Assembly: GCF_028583425.1 (NCBI RefSeq)
Contig: NC_072793.1
Span: 62,005,028 to 62,069,027, forward strand
Direction of reading: 5' to 3'
Length of the DNA: 64,000 nucleotides
Origin: Eublepharis macularius
Lineage: Eukaryota > Chordata > Lepidosauria > Squamata > Eublepharidae
A model generated the notes under the pieces. That model was not told where the DNA came from. It saw nothing but the letters and a program-made list of their open reading frames with translations, and ran no database searches. Positions 34,111-43,798 of the stretch are shown one piece after another. Every line of letters starts with the position of its first letter. Positions within the stretch are counted from its first letter, which is position 1. The translations under genes were made by a program, and so were the position numbers.

Positions 34111-36264
34111 ATGGCCTCCACGGCTCTCTTTAAGCACTGCCTTCAGTGCCACACCAAAATGGCCAAAACCGATGGCCATGGGCTGTGCCTATTTTGTTTG
34201 GGGGAGACCCACAACGTGTCGGCCTGCAAGATCTGCCAGGGCTTCACCAACAAGGCCCGGCAGGATCGGAGGGCCCAACTGAATTCGTCACTGTGGCAGT
34301 CGGTCATGTCCGAGGGGACCCCGTTACCTAAGGCCGGCCCTAGCCCCTCTGCCGGAAGGCTTTCAAGAGCTGGCTCAGTGGCCTCCGCGAGGTCGGGGTC
34401 GAAACCGCGTCCCCCGAGTGCCTCGGCGTTGAGAGCGGCCTCTCCAGCGCAGGGTCCGGTGCGGCCGCCCCGGAGCGCGTCATCCACCAGGTCGGATCCG
34501 AGACCGACATCGGAACTGAGGATCCTGGTGCCAAGTCCCCGGTCGGAACCGACGACCGGTTCGATCCCTATTACATCGAAGAGGTCGAAGCAGAGGTCCC
34601 CTTCGAAGGCGAGGAGCGCGTCGGTTTCGAGGTCTTCTTCGGAACCGGCAAAAAAGAAGAAGAAGACCAAACATCATCGGTCGCCGCATCCCGCTCCCCA
34701 GGAGGAAGTCATCGTGCTTCCTCACACGCCTTCCCCTCATCTGGGTTCCCCCGAACCAGAGGAACTCTCCGTGCCGGTGCCGGATCCGATGGCCTTCGAA
34801 ACGGTGCCCGCAGAGTTTTCGTCGGGGCCGGAGCCGAGCCCGCGCCGTCGGAGTCAACCATCTCCTGCCCTTCGGTCGCCGAGATTGGAACCGAGCCCGT
34901 CTCCTCATCGGGGCCGTCCATCTCCTGCCCGTCCATCTCCGCCTGCTGTCGGTCGTGAGCGACGCCGGTCCGGGGACAGCATTCGATCTGCCCGATCCAC
35001 TGCGTCCCGGCATCGTCAAGCCTCCTACCTTCCCTCGCCATACCGTTGCCAGTGGGAAGGGGCACCTGCTGGTTTCTCCGAGTCGGAACCGGGGCCATCG
35101 ACGTCGAGGCGAACGTGGTTTCCCCCTCCAGTCCAGGGTGAGGACTCCCAGCACGGTTCCGAGGAAGGAGAGGTGGAGAGCCTGGCAGATTACCAGTCGG
35201 AATCCTGGTCCGAACCATCGCCGGCTGATGATCTGGTGCCATCTACGGGCTCCCCATACGAAGACCTCCGCATCTACGCCGACCAGATGGCGAGGATGGC
35301 CCAGGCCCTCGAGATGGACATCTCCTCGGCAACCCCACAGACCAAAGACAAGCTGCTCAAGCGGATATACGGTGACAACCCGGCGTCCATTGGCTTCCCC
35401 ATGCTCGAGGGTATTGAGGAGATCGTGGAGAAGGTGTGGAAGGTGCCCTGTGACCAGCCTCCAACATCTAAGAGGATCGAGCAGCTTTATAAAATCAAGC
35501 AGGGCACCTGGCCGGCGTTGGTGAAGCACCCTCCACCTTCCTCCTTGGTCACGGAGGAATTCAACCCCCGACGGTCGGGTCACTCCTCGGTGCCTGCAGA
35601 TAAAGAGGGCAGAAAGCTTGATGCCATGGGCAGGCGCCAGTACATTGTCGCTTCGCTGGGTCTGAGGATTGCCAACTACCAGACCATCATGGCAGGGTAC
35701 CAGCTGTACCTCTGGGAGAAGTTGGCGTCCTATACCCGGGACCTCCCACCTGAGCAGAAGGCTGTGGTGTCCCTGCTGCAAACGGAGGCTGTCCGGCTGT
35801 CTAAACAGCAAATGAATGCTGGGAGCCACGCTGCTGACACTGCTGCTAGAGGGATGGCTTCGGCGGTGGTCCTCAGGCGCCATTCCTGGTTGCGGTCGAC
35901 CGCCCTGTCTCAGGAGGTGCGTTCCAGGGTGGAGAGCATGCCCTTTGAGGGGGACTCGCTGTTCTCCAAATCCACCGACGAGACCCTGAAAAAGAAGAAG
36001 GAGGACAGGCAGATGGCTAGGTCCTTGGGGCTGGCTCCTGCGGACAAGCCCTCCTCCAGGCCACGGTACGCTCCCCGGTCCGGCCCTTACCATTTCCAGG
36101 GCAGATACCAGCAACAGCGGCCGGGCTACCACCAGTATCCTGCCTACCAGCAGCGGCCTTACCCTCCCGCACAGCAGCAGAGGAGGCGTAGGCCCTTCAA
36201 GCCTCGTCCGTCACAGCAACCGGCCCAGCAGAGAGATCAGCAGGGCGCCGGGAGGCAGTACTGA
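34111..36264 (+). CDS. DIRS gag-like protein (ORF1)
   Basis: About 717 residues from the ATG at 34111. The N-terminus has paired Cys/His groups (CLQCH, CLFC, CKIC) resembling a small zinc-binding module. A long Ser/Pro/Arg-rich stretch follows to about residue 370, then a helical domain (from about 'YEDLRIYADQMARMAQAL') and a Gln/Tyr/Arg-rich tail. This layout is usual for the gag-like first frame of vertebrate DIRS elements. It probably packages element RNA. Confidence 0.8.
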   Translation: MASTALFKHCLQCHTKMAKTDGHGLCLFCLGETHNVSACKICQGFTNKARQDRRAQLNSSLWQSVMSEGTPLPKAGPSPSAGRLSRAGSVASARSGSKPRPPSASALRAASPAQGPVRPPRSASSTRSDPRPTSELRILVPSPRSEPTTGSIPITSKRSKQRSPSKARSASVSRSSSEPAKKKKKTKHHRSPHPAPQEEVIVLPHTPSPHLGSPEPEELSVPVPDPMAFETVPAEFSSGPEPSPRRRSQPSPALRSPRLEPSPSPHRGRPSPARPSPPAVGRERRRSGDSIRSARSTASRHRQASYLPSPYRCQWEGAPAGFSESEPGPSTSRRTWFPPPVQGEDSQHGSEEGEVESLADYQSESWSEPSPADDLVPSTGSPYEDLRIYADQMARMAQALEMDISSATPQTKDKLLKRIYGDNPASIGFPMLEGIEEIVEKVWKVPCDQPPTSKRIEQLYKIKQGTWPALVKHPPPSSLVTEEFNPRRSGHSSVPADKEGRKLDAMGRRQYIVASLGLRIANYQTIMAGYQLYLWEKLASYTRDLPPEQKAVVSLLQTEAVRLSKQQMNAGSHAADTAARGMASAVVLRRHSWLRSTALSQEVRSRVESMPFEGDSLFSKSTDETLKKKKEDRQMARSLGLAPADKPSSRPRYAPRSGPYHFQGRYQQQRPGYHQYPAYQQRPYPPAQQQRRRRPFKPRPSQQPAQQRDQQGAGRQY

Positions 36265-36438
36265 CGGGTCGCGCCAGCCGTGTCCCCGAACTTTTCGGAC
36301 AGACTGAGTCCACTCCTCTCTGAGTGGGAGTCAATAACATCTGACTCATGGGTCTTAACGATTGTTGAACTGGGATACGGGCTGGAGTTCGTTGAGCTGC
36401 CTAGATGCAGTTCACCCCTGACAGCTGTCAATAACACT

Positions 36439-38157
36439 ATGGCCGAGCTGGATGCGGAGATCGTGTCGCTCTTGGCCAAGGGTGCTGTGGAAGAATTGCC
36501 CTATGAGGACTCTGTAAAGGGTTTCTTCTTTAGGTTCTTCCTGGTCCCTAAGAAGGATGGGGGCTTACGTCCCATTTTAGATCTGAGGGGCCTTAATGCC
36601 TTCCTCAAGGTGACCAAATTCAAGATGGTTACGTTGGCGGCTGTGATCGCCTTGCTCAAACACGGGGATTGGTTTGCGGTCCTTGACTTAAAGGACGCAT
36701 ATTTTCACGTGGGGATACGGGAGGAGCACAGGAAATACCTGAGCTTCGTTTACCGGCGAAGGGTTTTCCGGTATAAGGTGCTCCCCTTTGGCCTGTCCAC
36801 TGCCCCACGAGTGTTCACGAAATGTGTGGCCCCTGTGGTTTCCTTCCTGCGGGAAGAAGGCTGTACCATCTTTCCGTACCTCGATGACTGGCTCATCGTG
36901 GCTGAATCGGAGTCTAGGCTGGTGCAGGACATTGGTTTGGTACTTAGCACTTGCCAACGCCTGGGGCTCCTGGTGAACTTTGAGAAATCCAAACTGGTGC
37001 CCAACTGCAGGGTGTCCTACATTGGTGCACTATTAGACTCTGTAGGGGGTAAGGCTCTGCTCCCTTTGGAGAGGGCTCGGTCCCTAAGGGGTCTAGTGTC
37101 CATGTTTAAAAGGAACCGATTCCAGTCTGTGCGCACTATCCAGTGCTTACTAGGGCATATGGCAGCGGACACCTCTGTGGTGCCCTTTGCTAGGCTGCGT
37201 ATGCGCCCTCTCCAGAACTGGTTTGTGCGGAGGTACGATGCTCTGCTGCACCCTCCGTCCCTCAAATTCTCTATCCCGAGGGTCATCCTCTCCTCCTTGG
37301 ACTGGTGGCTGTCTGATGACAACTTGTTTAAAGGGACCCCCTTTGGGTATCAGCACCATGACGTCACGGTTACCACTGATGCATCTCTGTTGGGGTGGGG
37401 GGCTTACTGTGGTGATGTGTCTGTGCAAGATGTCTGGTCTGAGAGGGAAAAGACCCTCCATATCAATGTGCTTGAACTAAGAGCCATTCGTTTCGCACTT
37501 GTGTCTCTTACAGCACTGCTGAGAAATCGTCAGGTGTTGGTGCAGACGGACAACACGACTGCCATGTACTACGTGAATCAGCAGGGGGGCACAGTGTCCA
37601 TGGCCCTATGCCGGGAAGCCACGCTCACTTGGCAGTGGGCTATCAGGAACGGCGTGTCGCTCCGTGCTATACACGTGGCTGGGTCAGACAATGCCCGGGC
37701 AGATGCCCTCAGCAGGGTCCCTTTGCTGGACCACGAGTGGGAACTGAACGTAGAGTGCATTGGGCCGATCTTTCAGATGTGGGGTCATCCGGTGATGGAC
37801 GTGTTCGCCACTGCGGCAACCACCAAGGCCCACACGTTCTGTTCCAGGGCTGGGAGCGACCCCCTCTCTATTGGGGATGCCTTCCAGTTTACGTGGACGC
37901 AGGGCTTGCACTACATGTTTCCTCCGTTCCCCTTGATTCCCAGGGTCCTGTGCAAGATAGAGGAGGACGGGACGGACTGCATCCTGGTGGCCCCCTTTTG
38001 GCCACGGCAGGTTTGGTTCCCGAACCTCCTGCGGATGTCCCAACGGACATATGTCAGTCTGCCCCCTCGGCAGGACCTTCTCCTGAACGGGAGCCTGGTC
38101 CACCACGATCCCAGGAAGCTGCACCTGACGGCTTGGCGGATCGTTCCTCCCCTGTAG
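36439..38157 (+). CDS. DIRS reverse transcriptase, RNase H and methylase-like region (ORF2)
   Basis: The open frame begins at 36280; the first ATG is at 36439. The RT shows 'FFLVPKKDGGLRPILDLRGL', 'DWFAVLDLKDAYFHV', 'LPFGLSTAPRVFTK' and the catalytic 'YLDDWL' near 36880. RNase H follows ('TTDASLLGWGAY', 'HINVLELRAI', 'TDNTTAMYYVNQQGG', 'GSDNARADALSR'). The C-terminal part ('MDVFAT', 'FPPFPLIPRVL', 'LVAPFWPRQVWFP') matches the region annotated as a DNA-adenine-methylase-like domain in DIRS and Ngaro elements. Confidence 0.92.
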   Translation: MAELDAEIVSLLAKGAVEELPYEDSVKGFFFRFFLVPKKDGGLRPILDLRGLNAFLKVTKFKMVTLAAVIALLKHGDWFAVLDLKDAYFHVGIREEHRKYLSFVYRRRVFRYKVLPFGLSTAPRVFTKCVAPVVSFLREEGCTIFPYLDDWLIVAESESRLVQDIGLVLSTCQRLGLLVNFEKSKLVPNCRVSYIGALLDSVGGKALLPLERARSLRGLVSMFKRNRFQSVRTIQCLLGHMAADTSVVPFARLRMRPLQNWFVRRYDALLHPPSLKFSIPRVILSSLDWWLSDDNLFKGTPFGYQHHDVTVTTDASLLGWGAYCGDVSVQDVWSEREKTLHINVLELRAIRFALVSLTALLRNRQVLVQTDNTTAMYYVNQQGGTVSMALCREATLTWQWAIRNGVSLRAIHVAGSDNARADALSRVPLLDHEWELNVECIGPIFQMWGHPVMDVFATAATTKAHTFCSRAGSDPLSIGDAFQFTWTQGLHYMFPPFPLIPRVLCKIEEDGTDCILVAPFWPRQVWFPNLLRMSQRTYVSLPPRQDLLLNGSLVHHDPRKLHLTAWRIVPPL

Positions 38158-39173
38158 GCTTTACTGACGAGATACAGAGAGTCCTCCTGAATGCTCGTCG
38201 GCCGTCCACTAGGCGCGCTTATGCGGCCAAGTGGCGCAGGTTTGAACTTTGGGCACTTGCTAAAGGAGTGGTGCCTGACAGCAGTCCCTTGGGGGTTGTA
38301 TTCGAGTATTTGTGCCACTTGCGTGGCCTGGGCTTGAAGGTTTCCTCCCTCAAGGTCCACCTGGCAGCGATATCAGCTGCTCACACCCGAGTTGAGGATG
38401 CTACACTGTTTTCTCACCCACGATCCCGCCAGTTCCTTAAGGGCATGTACAATCTTTACCCACCTGTGTCGGCGCCAGTGCCTCAGTGGTCACTGTCCTT
38501 GGTACTCTCACGTCTCATGTTGCCTCCTTTTGAACCTATGGCTACCTGCCCCTTGGATATGTTATCCTACAAGGTGGCATTCTTGGTGGCTGTGACATCG
38601 GCCAGAAGGGTCAGTGAGCTGTCTGCACTGCGGTCTGACCCTCCCTTCCTTGTGTTTCATCCCAACAAGGTGGTCCTGCGTCCCTGCCTCGGGTTTCTGC
38701 CCAAGGTGGTGTCCGCCTTCCACCTCTCGCAGGATATCTCACTGCCTGCATTCTTTCCTCAACCTTCCTCTAAGGGGGAAAAGGCCCTCCATTCCCTAGA
38801 CTTGAAGAGGGCCCTAGCCTATTACCTGGATAGGACGAAGGGATTCCGTTCCAGTCCTCACCTCTTTGTATGTTTTGGGGCCAAGGACAAGGGTAACAGA
38901 GCTTCCTCACAGACCCTGTCTAGGTGGATTGTGGCGGCCATTAGCAGGGCCTATTCCCTGGCAGGGGTAGCTTGCCCGCTTCATGTTAGGGCCCACTCCA
39001 CGCGGTCCCAAGCATCCTCTTCGGCACTCCTCAGGGGGGTGCCCCTGGTTAACATTTGTAAAGCAGCCACATGGTCCTCTGCAGACACCTTTGTCAGGCA
39101 TTACGCCATTGATGTCAATGCGGAGCAGGATGTATCTGTGGCCAGGGCTGTCCTACACTCCCTTTTTTCCTGA
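38130..39173 (+). CDS. DIRS tyrosine recombinase (ORF3)
   Basis: An open frame runs 37608..39173, but its first part only mirrors ORF2 in another frame. The recombinase proper seems to begin near 38130 ('FTDEIQRVLLNARRPSTRRA'), overlapping the end of ORF2, as is common in DIRS. Catalytic signature: Arg in 'VTSARRVSELSAL', His-x-x-Arg in 'RAHSTRSQA', and Tyr in 'FVRHYAIDV'. It replaces the integrase of LTR retrotransposons and joins the circular DNA copy to the host site. Confidence 0.9.
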   Translation, partial: GLADRSSPVGFTDEIQRVLLNARRPSTRRAYAAKWRRFELWALAKGVVPDSSPLGVVFEYLCHLRGLGLKVSSLKVHLAAISAAHTRVEDATLFSHPRSRQFLKGMYNLYPPVSAPVPQWSLSLVLSRLMLPPFEPMATCPLDMLSYKVAFLVAVTSARRVSELSALRSDPPFLVFHPNKVVLRPCLGFLPKVVSAFHLSQDISLPAFFPQPSSKGEKALHSLDLKRALAYYLDRTKGFRSSPHLFVCFGAKDKGNRASSQTLSRWIVAAISRAYSLAGVACPLHVRAHSTRSQASSSALLRGVPLVNICKAATWSSADTFVRHYAIDVNAEQDVSVARAVLHSLFS

Positions 39174-39403
39174 GGGAGTCTTGGGAAGATTTTCTTGGCG
39201 TACCTGCTAGGTACCCTTGAGTGAATGAGTGTATATATATGTATATTTGGGTGTATATATGTGTAAATATTGGGTACTGATGTATCACTGCACAGTTTAC
39301 ATAGATGTATATATGCATATCTATTTGTTGTTGTTCTTGTTTGTTCAATAAAATTGTGTTGGACTTCACCCCACCTTCCTTATTGTGTGAAGCTTGGTAC
39401 ACT

Positions 39404-39494
39404 CCCATGTGTGGAGGCACAGAAGAACGAAGATGAAAACAGGGTTAACATACCTGTAACTTATGTTCATCGAGTTCTTCTGTGCTGACACACA
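39404..39494 (+). repeat. DIRS internal complementary region
   Basis: 39404..39437 is the reverse complement of the left edge (33732..33765) and 39436..39494 of the right edge (39762..39820). The two halves meet with about two bases of overlap, giving a template that reads across the joined ends of a circle. Confidence 0.92.
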
Positions 39495-39593
39495 ACCCTC
39501 CCTCCTACCCCGCTGTGAATTCCAATGCACAAAGATGTGGTGGCTGTAACTGAATCTGATGTGTTTTAAGGTGTTACGGCTAAGTGTGTTGGT

Positions 39594-39820
39594 CAAGCGG
39601 CGGCAAAGGAGAACTGAGGGAAGGGGCCGTTGGTCGCTGGAGGAGCACGTGACCGTTTGGGCGGGAAGACGGTTGCTGAGGCGCGCGACAAACGGCCCCT
39701 TCGGAGCCATAGAAGCTCTAGAAAATTCTCCGGCGGCTGGCCTGCGCCTGCGCAGTCCCCATGTGTGTCAGCACAGAAGAACTCGATGAACATAAGTTAC
39801 AGGTATGTTAACCCTGTTTT
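39594..39820 (-). repeat. DIRS right inverted terminal repeat
   Basis: Inverted copy of 33732..33930, extended at the outer side by sequence that is found again only in the internal complementary region ('gttacaggtatgttaaccct'). Confidence 0.9.
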
Positions 39821-40595
39821 ATCTGCATTGCTTTTCCAAACTCTTCCTTGTTTATGATTCATTTTGAGTCTACCTCTACCTCATGCTAATTTGAATGATG
39901 GCTGTTATTATGAAAAGGAGGCTGAGGAAGGTGTCTCCATCCTAGGGATTCAATTTGTTTTTAAAGAGAAACTAAGACACAAAGCGCTTTTAGTTCTGTA
40001 ACAAAACTAATTCTAATTCCTTCTTGTGGTTGATGAGATCCTATTTCAGTCGTCCAGGGAAGCAAATGCAAGTGCATGAGATGGGTTGCAAGTGTATATG
40101 ACCAGAGAGATAATAATGAGAATAAAATCTCAAATCTTCAGCCTAAATCTTCAGTCTTTTCCAGTGATGCTAATTTGTTATCTTTATTTTTATTTGTTAC
40201 ATTTACATTCCATCCTTCCAGGTTGTCTTCCATCCAGGTCACAAACCCAGCCCAGCTTTCTGTATTGGAAGCCTTCATCTGGCTTGTCAAGACAAGAGGC
40301 CTCGCAAGAGTGCTTTGCAGGCATTCAGTCACTAGGTGGCAGAACAATATAAAGTTCAAACCAAACCTTTCTGTTGGAAGCTTGTCCCGAGCAACAGTTC
40401 CTTTCAGAATGTTCCGAGCTGCAGTTTTCTGCTCAGTCTTGTCCAGCTAAACTCAGGGCAGTGATTACTGAGACAACCTGCTTGGAATCAGACTGCAGCA
40501 ATCTAAGAAAGTCTGGATGAAGGTGAACCTTCTGCAGACTTTAGAACTAGAGGTCCCCATTCCAGCTTGATTCCTGAATCCTTACAGAGTAACAG
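39821..40595. other. Intergenic DNA, no feature recognised
   Basis: Short frames only; nothing assignable. Confidence 0.4.
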
Positions 40596-40599
40596 ATGG

Positions 40600-40860
40600 G
40601 TATTATTATTATTTATTATTTACTTCTTTTATCCCCCATCTTTCTCCCCAATAAGGACCCAAAGTGACTTACATCATTGTCCTCTCCTCCATTTTATCAT
40701 CACAACAATCCTGTGAGGTAGGTTAGGCTGAGAAAATGTAAATGGCCCACATCAAGTTTCCATGGCAGAGTGTGGATTTGAACCTGGTTCTCCCAGATCC
40801 TAGTCTGACACATTAACCACTACACCGCACTGGCACTCTGACACCACACTGGCTGTCTGG
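40600..40860 (-). mobile_element. tRNA-derived SINE, second type
   Basis: Inverted copy: 'cccccatctttctccccaat', 'caatcctgtgaggtaggtta', 'tttgaacctggttctcccag' and 'ttaaccactacaccgcactg'. A short extra 'acaccacactggctg' at the 5' end suggests a duplicated head. Confidence 0.7.
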
Positions 40861-41023
40861 TACACAATCCGTAATTAGAATGCCACCCTATTTTATTGCC
40901 TGTTTGGCAAATACCAATGGCCCCAGCTCAGCAACAGAGAAATATACGTCTTATTTCACACACACAAATGGCAAACAGAACCAATTAGAAAGAGAAAGTC
41001 TCCCTTTCAAATAGTCTGAAACC

Positions 41024-41071
41024 TACCCAGGTTCACTACACATAAGAAAATTATCAAAGTGTGGCCAAGGT
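41024..41071. repeat. Left 48-bp flanking repeat of LTR element
   Basis: This 48-base segment, starting tacccaggttcac and ending tggccaaggt, recurs without visible difference at 43751..43798, beyond the other LTR. Ty3/gypsy integrases normally leave 4-6 bp. The first three bases may belong to the LTR edge, leaving 45. Confidence 0.9.
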
Positions 41072-41467
41072 TGTTAAATAGTGGGTTCAGACACGAGGTG
41101 ATTCAATAGCTCTTTATTTAGCAGGAACACAACACACACTGACAGACTGAACAGAAGTCCTCAATATATATACAGCAGCTCCACCCCCAGAATAACTGAT
41201 AGCCAATGAGAATACATATTTTAGAATACCATCATCTGCATAAACTATATACACTGTTTGAAGTAGACAGGCCACTGATTGGTCTTTATTATAGAGGACC
41301 GATTGGCTGCTGTCATGAGAAAGTAACCAGTGATATTGCAGGGATTATGGACCAATGAGAATGCAGGCTTTGGGAGCCTTGACTGAACCTCAAGCTCAAC
41401 ACAGTATAGTGCATTACAATCAATACAGTAACTACTTTAGAGGCCTTGCTCGGCCCAGTACACAACA
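41072..41467 (-). repeat. 3' LTR of mag-like element
   Basis: About 396 bp, with TGTT...AACA ends on the - strand, preceded by the purine-rich tract. 'gctctttatttagc' holds the inverted AATAAA. It matches 43364..43753 throughout by eye. Confidence 0.9.
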
Positions 41468-43344
41468 CCCCTCCCCCCTTAGTTTGGAATACCCTGTTGT
41501 TCGCAGATAGGCTGGGGAAGATGAGCCAGAATACATTAGAGGCCCTGAGACCAATACATCACACCCCTTCCCCCCTAGTGTGGAACTACTTGATGCCAAC
41601 AGAGTCCTGGAGTGGGAATGGGGAAAGGTGAGCCTGCCAGAGCCTGCACGGTGCAGTCGCTCCAGAGTTCTTTGGGGCCGACAGCCCCGTGTTCCTTGCT
41701 GGCTTTGCTCTGGAGGTGCAGTCTCTTGTGGGAGTTTGCGAGCCACTTGAGGCCGTGGATTGCGGAGAAAAGTCCCGGTTCTGTTTCTGCTCCCATAGCG
41801 GCCAAGGCAGTTTAAGCTGATGTAATTGAGTGCAGAGTGGACCTGATGCTCCTTCCGACGGCTTGTCTTCACTGCTGGCGTGGAGACGGGCGGCCCTTTG
41901 CGGCGCCCTGATGAAACATGCCTGGCAGGGAACTTGCTGTGTGCCGCTTTGCTTATGGATGGGCTGCCTTGTTGGACTCCGGTGACACAGATGCCCAACG
42001 CCTTGAACCAATCAAGTCCCAGCAAACTCGTGCAGTGCCCCTTAACCACAACAAGAGGAAGGAGGCCGTGAAAGTCCTTGTAGCCGACCACAACTCGGCC
42101 AGCTCCAACCACTGGAACCCGACGACCCTGGAGATCCATCAGGCGTAGACTGCTGGGCTTGAGCGGCTGGTTCTTGCCCTTGGAGCACAGGCGGTTGTAG
42201 GTGTCCCTGGAGACAATTGAGAGCGCTGACCCGGAGTCAACCTCCATGACACACAGTGTTCCCTCAATACAAACCGTGGTGTAGATCTTATCTTTGTTGC
42301 CTGCTTGTGTGTGCATGATGACAGTTGTGGTGTGGCATTCATTCCGCTGGCACTCTCTTCCTCCTGGCCTTTGGCAGCGCGGAGTGAGGCGAGGAGACTG
42401 CTGCGGAGAGCCTCCTTTCCTGACAGTTATGCAGGCCCGAGCGATGTGGCCCTTCTTTCCGCATGCCCGGCAGTTGGCATCCCGGAACCGGCATTTCCTT
42501 CTTTCGTGGTCTCCCCCACAACTAGAACAATGGGAACCGTAGTATGGCTGCCTCTCAGAGTGCTGGGCTTGCACTGCATGGAATCTGTGCACACCGTCTT
42601 CTTCCTCAGAGCCACTGTCAAAATCCCCATAGTGGACTGGCTCCTCGTTCAGGGGCAGATCTGGACTCCGCCAACGTCGCACCTCCCGGGTGGACTGGTC
42701 TGCTGCTTCAGCTGCTAGTGCTTCTTTGAATGCTGTTTGGAAGTCGAGGTTCTTCTGCGTGAAAAGCCGGCGCTGTAGCTTCTCATCACGAAGGCCACAC
42801 ACCAGGCGATCACGTAGTGCCATCTCAAGGTCAGGGAAGTTACATTGTCTGGCTGCCTGTCGGAGGGCTGTGACAAATGCCGCTATCGATTCACCTTGCG
42901 CCTGGTCTCGGCTGTAGAACGCATGTCTGCAGGCTATCTCAGATGGCTGTGGTGAGAAGTGCTCCTTGAGTCTGTTTTTTATTGTGTTGAATGCTGTAGT
43001 TTGAAGCTGGGCTGGCGCCACTAGTGCCCGTGCTATATCAAACGTGGAACGCCCACACACGCTGAAGAACGTTGCTCTCGCGAGATCTGTGTCTTCAATC
43101 TTGTTCGCCTCAAGGTAGAAGTCGAAGCGGGTAATGTAGGATTCCCAGTCCTCGGCTGTTGAGTCAAACGGTTCGAAGTGGCCCTTAGCGGCCATGTCTG
43201 CCTTCTGGACGACGCGAGCGTATGTCGGATGGTGGAGGTGACAATTCCTCACGCTTAAGATTTCAGCTTAGGTCTTGGGGCTGCCTACCCAAGCACCTTG
43301 TTAGTGATATCGCTCTGGTATTGGGGCTGCATACCCAATCAGAG

Positions 43345-43362
43345 ATCCCATCCTCGTCGCCA
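43345..43362 (-). other. Primer-binding site, tRNA-Ser(GCU)
   Basis: The 18 bases atcccatcctcgtcgcca on the + strand equal the 3' end of animal tRNA-Ser(GCU) including CCA, one base from the LTR. Serine tRNA priming is known for the mag lineage of Ty3/gypsy. This is a primer site, not a tRNA gene. Confidence 0.8.
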
Positions 43363-43363
43363 G

Positions 43364-43753
43364 TGTTAAATAGTGGGTTCAGACACGAGGTGATTCAATA
43401 GCTCTTTATTTAGCAGGAACACAACACACACTGACAGACTGAACAGAAGTCCTCAATATATATACAGCAGCTCCACCCCCAGAATAACTGATAGCCAATG
43501 AGAATACATATTTTAGAATACCATCATCTGCATAAACTATATACACTGTTTGAAGTAGACAGGCCACTGATTGGTCTTTATTATAGAGGACCGATTGGCT
43601 GCTGTCATGAGAAAGTAACCAGTGATATTGCAGGGATTATGGACCAATGAGAATGCAGGCTTTGGGAGCCTTGACTGAACCTCAAGCTCAACACAGTATA
43701 GTGCATTACAATCAATACAGTAACTACTTTAGAGGCCTTGCTCGGCCCAGTAC
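43364..43753 (-). repeat. 5' LTR of mag-like element
   Basis: Matches the other LTR; its outer edge runs directly into the 48-bp flanking repeat. Confidence 0.9.
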
Positions 43754-43798
43754 CCAGGTTCACTACACATAAGAAAATTATCAAAGTGTGGCCAAGGT
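43751..43798. repeat. Right 48-bp flanking repeat of LTR element
   Basis: Exact counterpart of 41024..41071 as far as I can read. Confidence 0.9.

Larger units (their letters stand above)
33732..39820 (+). mobile_element. DIRS-type tyrosine-recombinase retrotransposon
   Basis: A 6.1 kb DIRS-like element that looks whole. In order it has a left inverted terminal repeat (33732..33930), a gag-like frame, a reverse transcriptase/RNase H/methylase-like frame, an overlapping tyrosine recombinase frame, an AATAAA near 39342, an internal complementary region (39404..39494) and a right inverted terminal repeat (39594..39820). The internal region is complementary to the outermost bases of both ends, which fixes the element edges precisely and is the hallmark of DIRS. 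Family knowledge: integration uses the recombinase on a circular copy rather than a DDE integrase, so no target duplication is expected and none is evident. Nearly matching ends and long open frames point to a recent insertion. Confidence 0.93.
41072..43753 (-). mobile_element. Short mag-like Ty3/gypsy LTR element
   Basis: A 2.7 kb LTR element on the - strand: 5' LTR 43364..43753, primer-binding site 43345..43362, gag and protease-like coding (about 43195 down to 41900), polypurine tract at 41468..41480 and 3' LTR 41072..41467. Gag shows 'FEPFDSTAEDWESYITRFDF' and the zinc knuckles 'CSSCGGDHERRKC' and 'CRACGKKGHIARAC'. The protease shows 'VDSGSALSIV' and 'LLGLDWF'. No reverse transcriptase or integrase part is visible, so it is a broken, non-autonomous copy. 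The LTRs appear identical by eye, so the insertion is very young. Confidence 0.9.

Noticed and set aside
34480-36132. 550-residue open frame on the - strand
   Set aside because: It is the shadow of the GC-rich, Ser/Pro/Arg-coding DIRS ORF1. No domain is visible and the + strand frame explains it.
37608-38129. N-terminal extension of the recombinase frame
   Set aside because: This part lies out of frame over the RNase H and methylase-like coding of ORF2 and shows no motif of its own.
43345-43362. Possible tRNA-Ser gene fragment
   Set aside because: It matches only the last 18 bases of tRNA-Ser including CCA and sits one base from an LTR, so it is a primer-binding site. Eukaryotic tRNA genes do not encode CCA.
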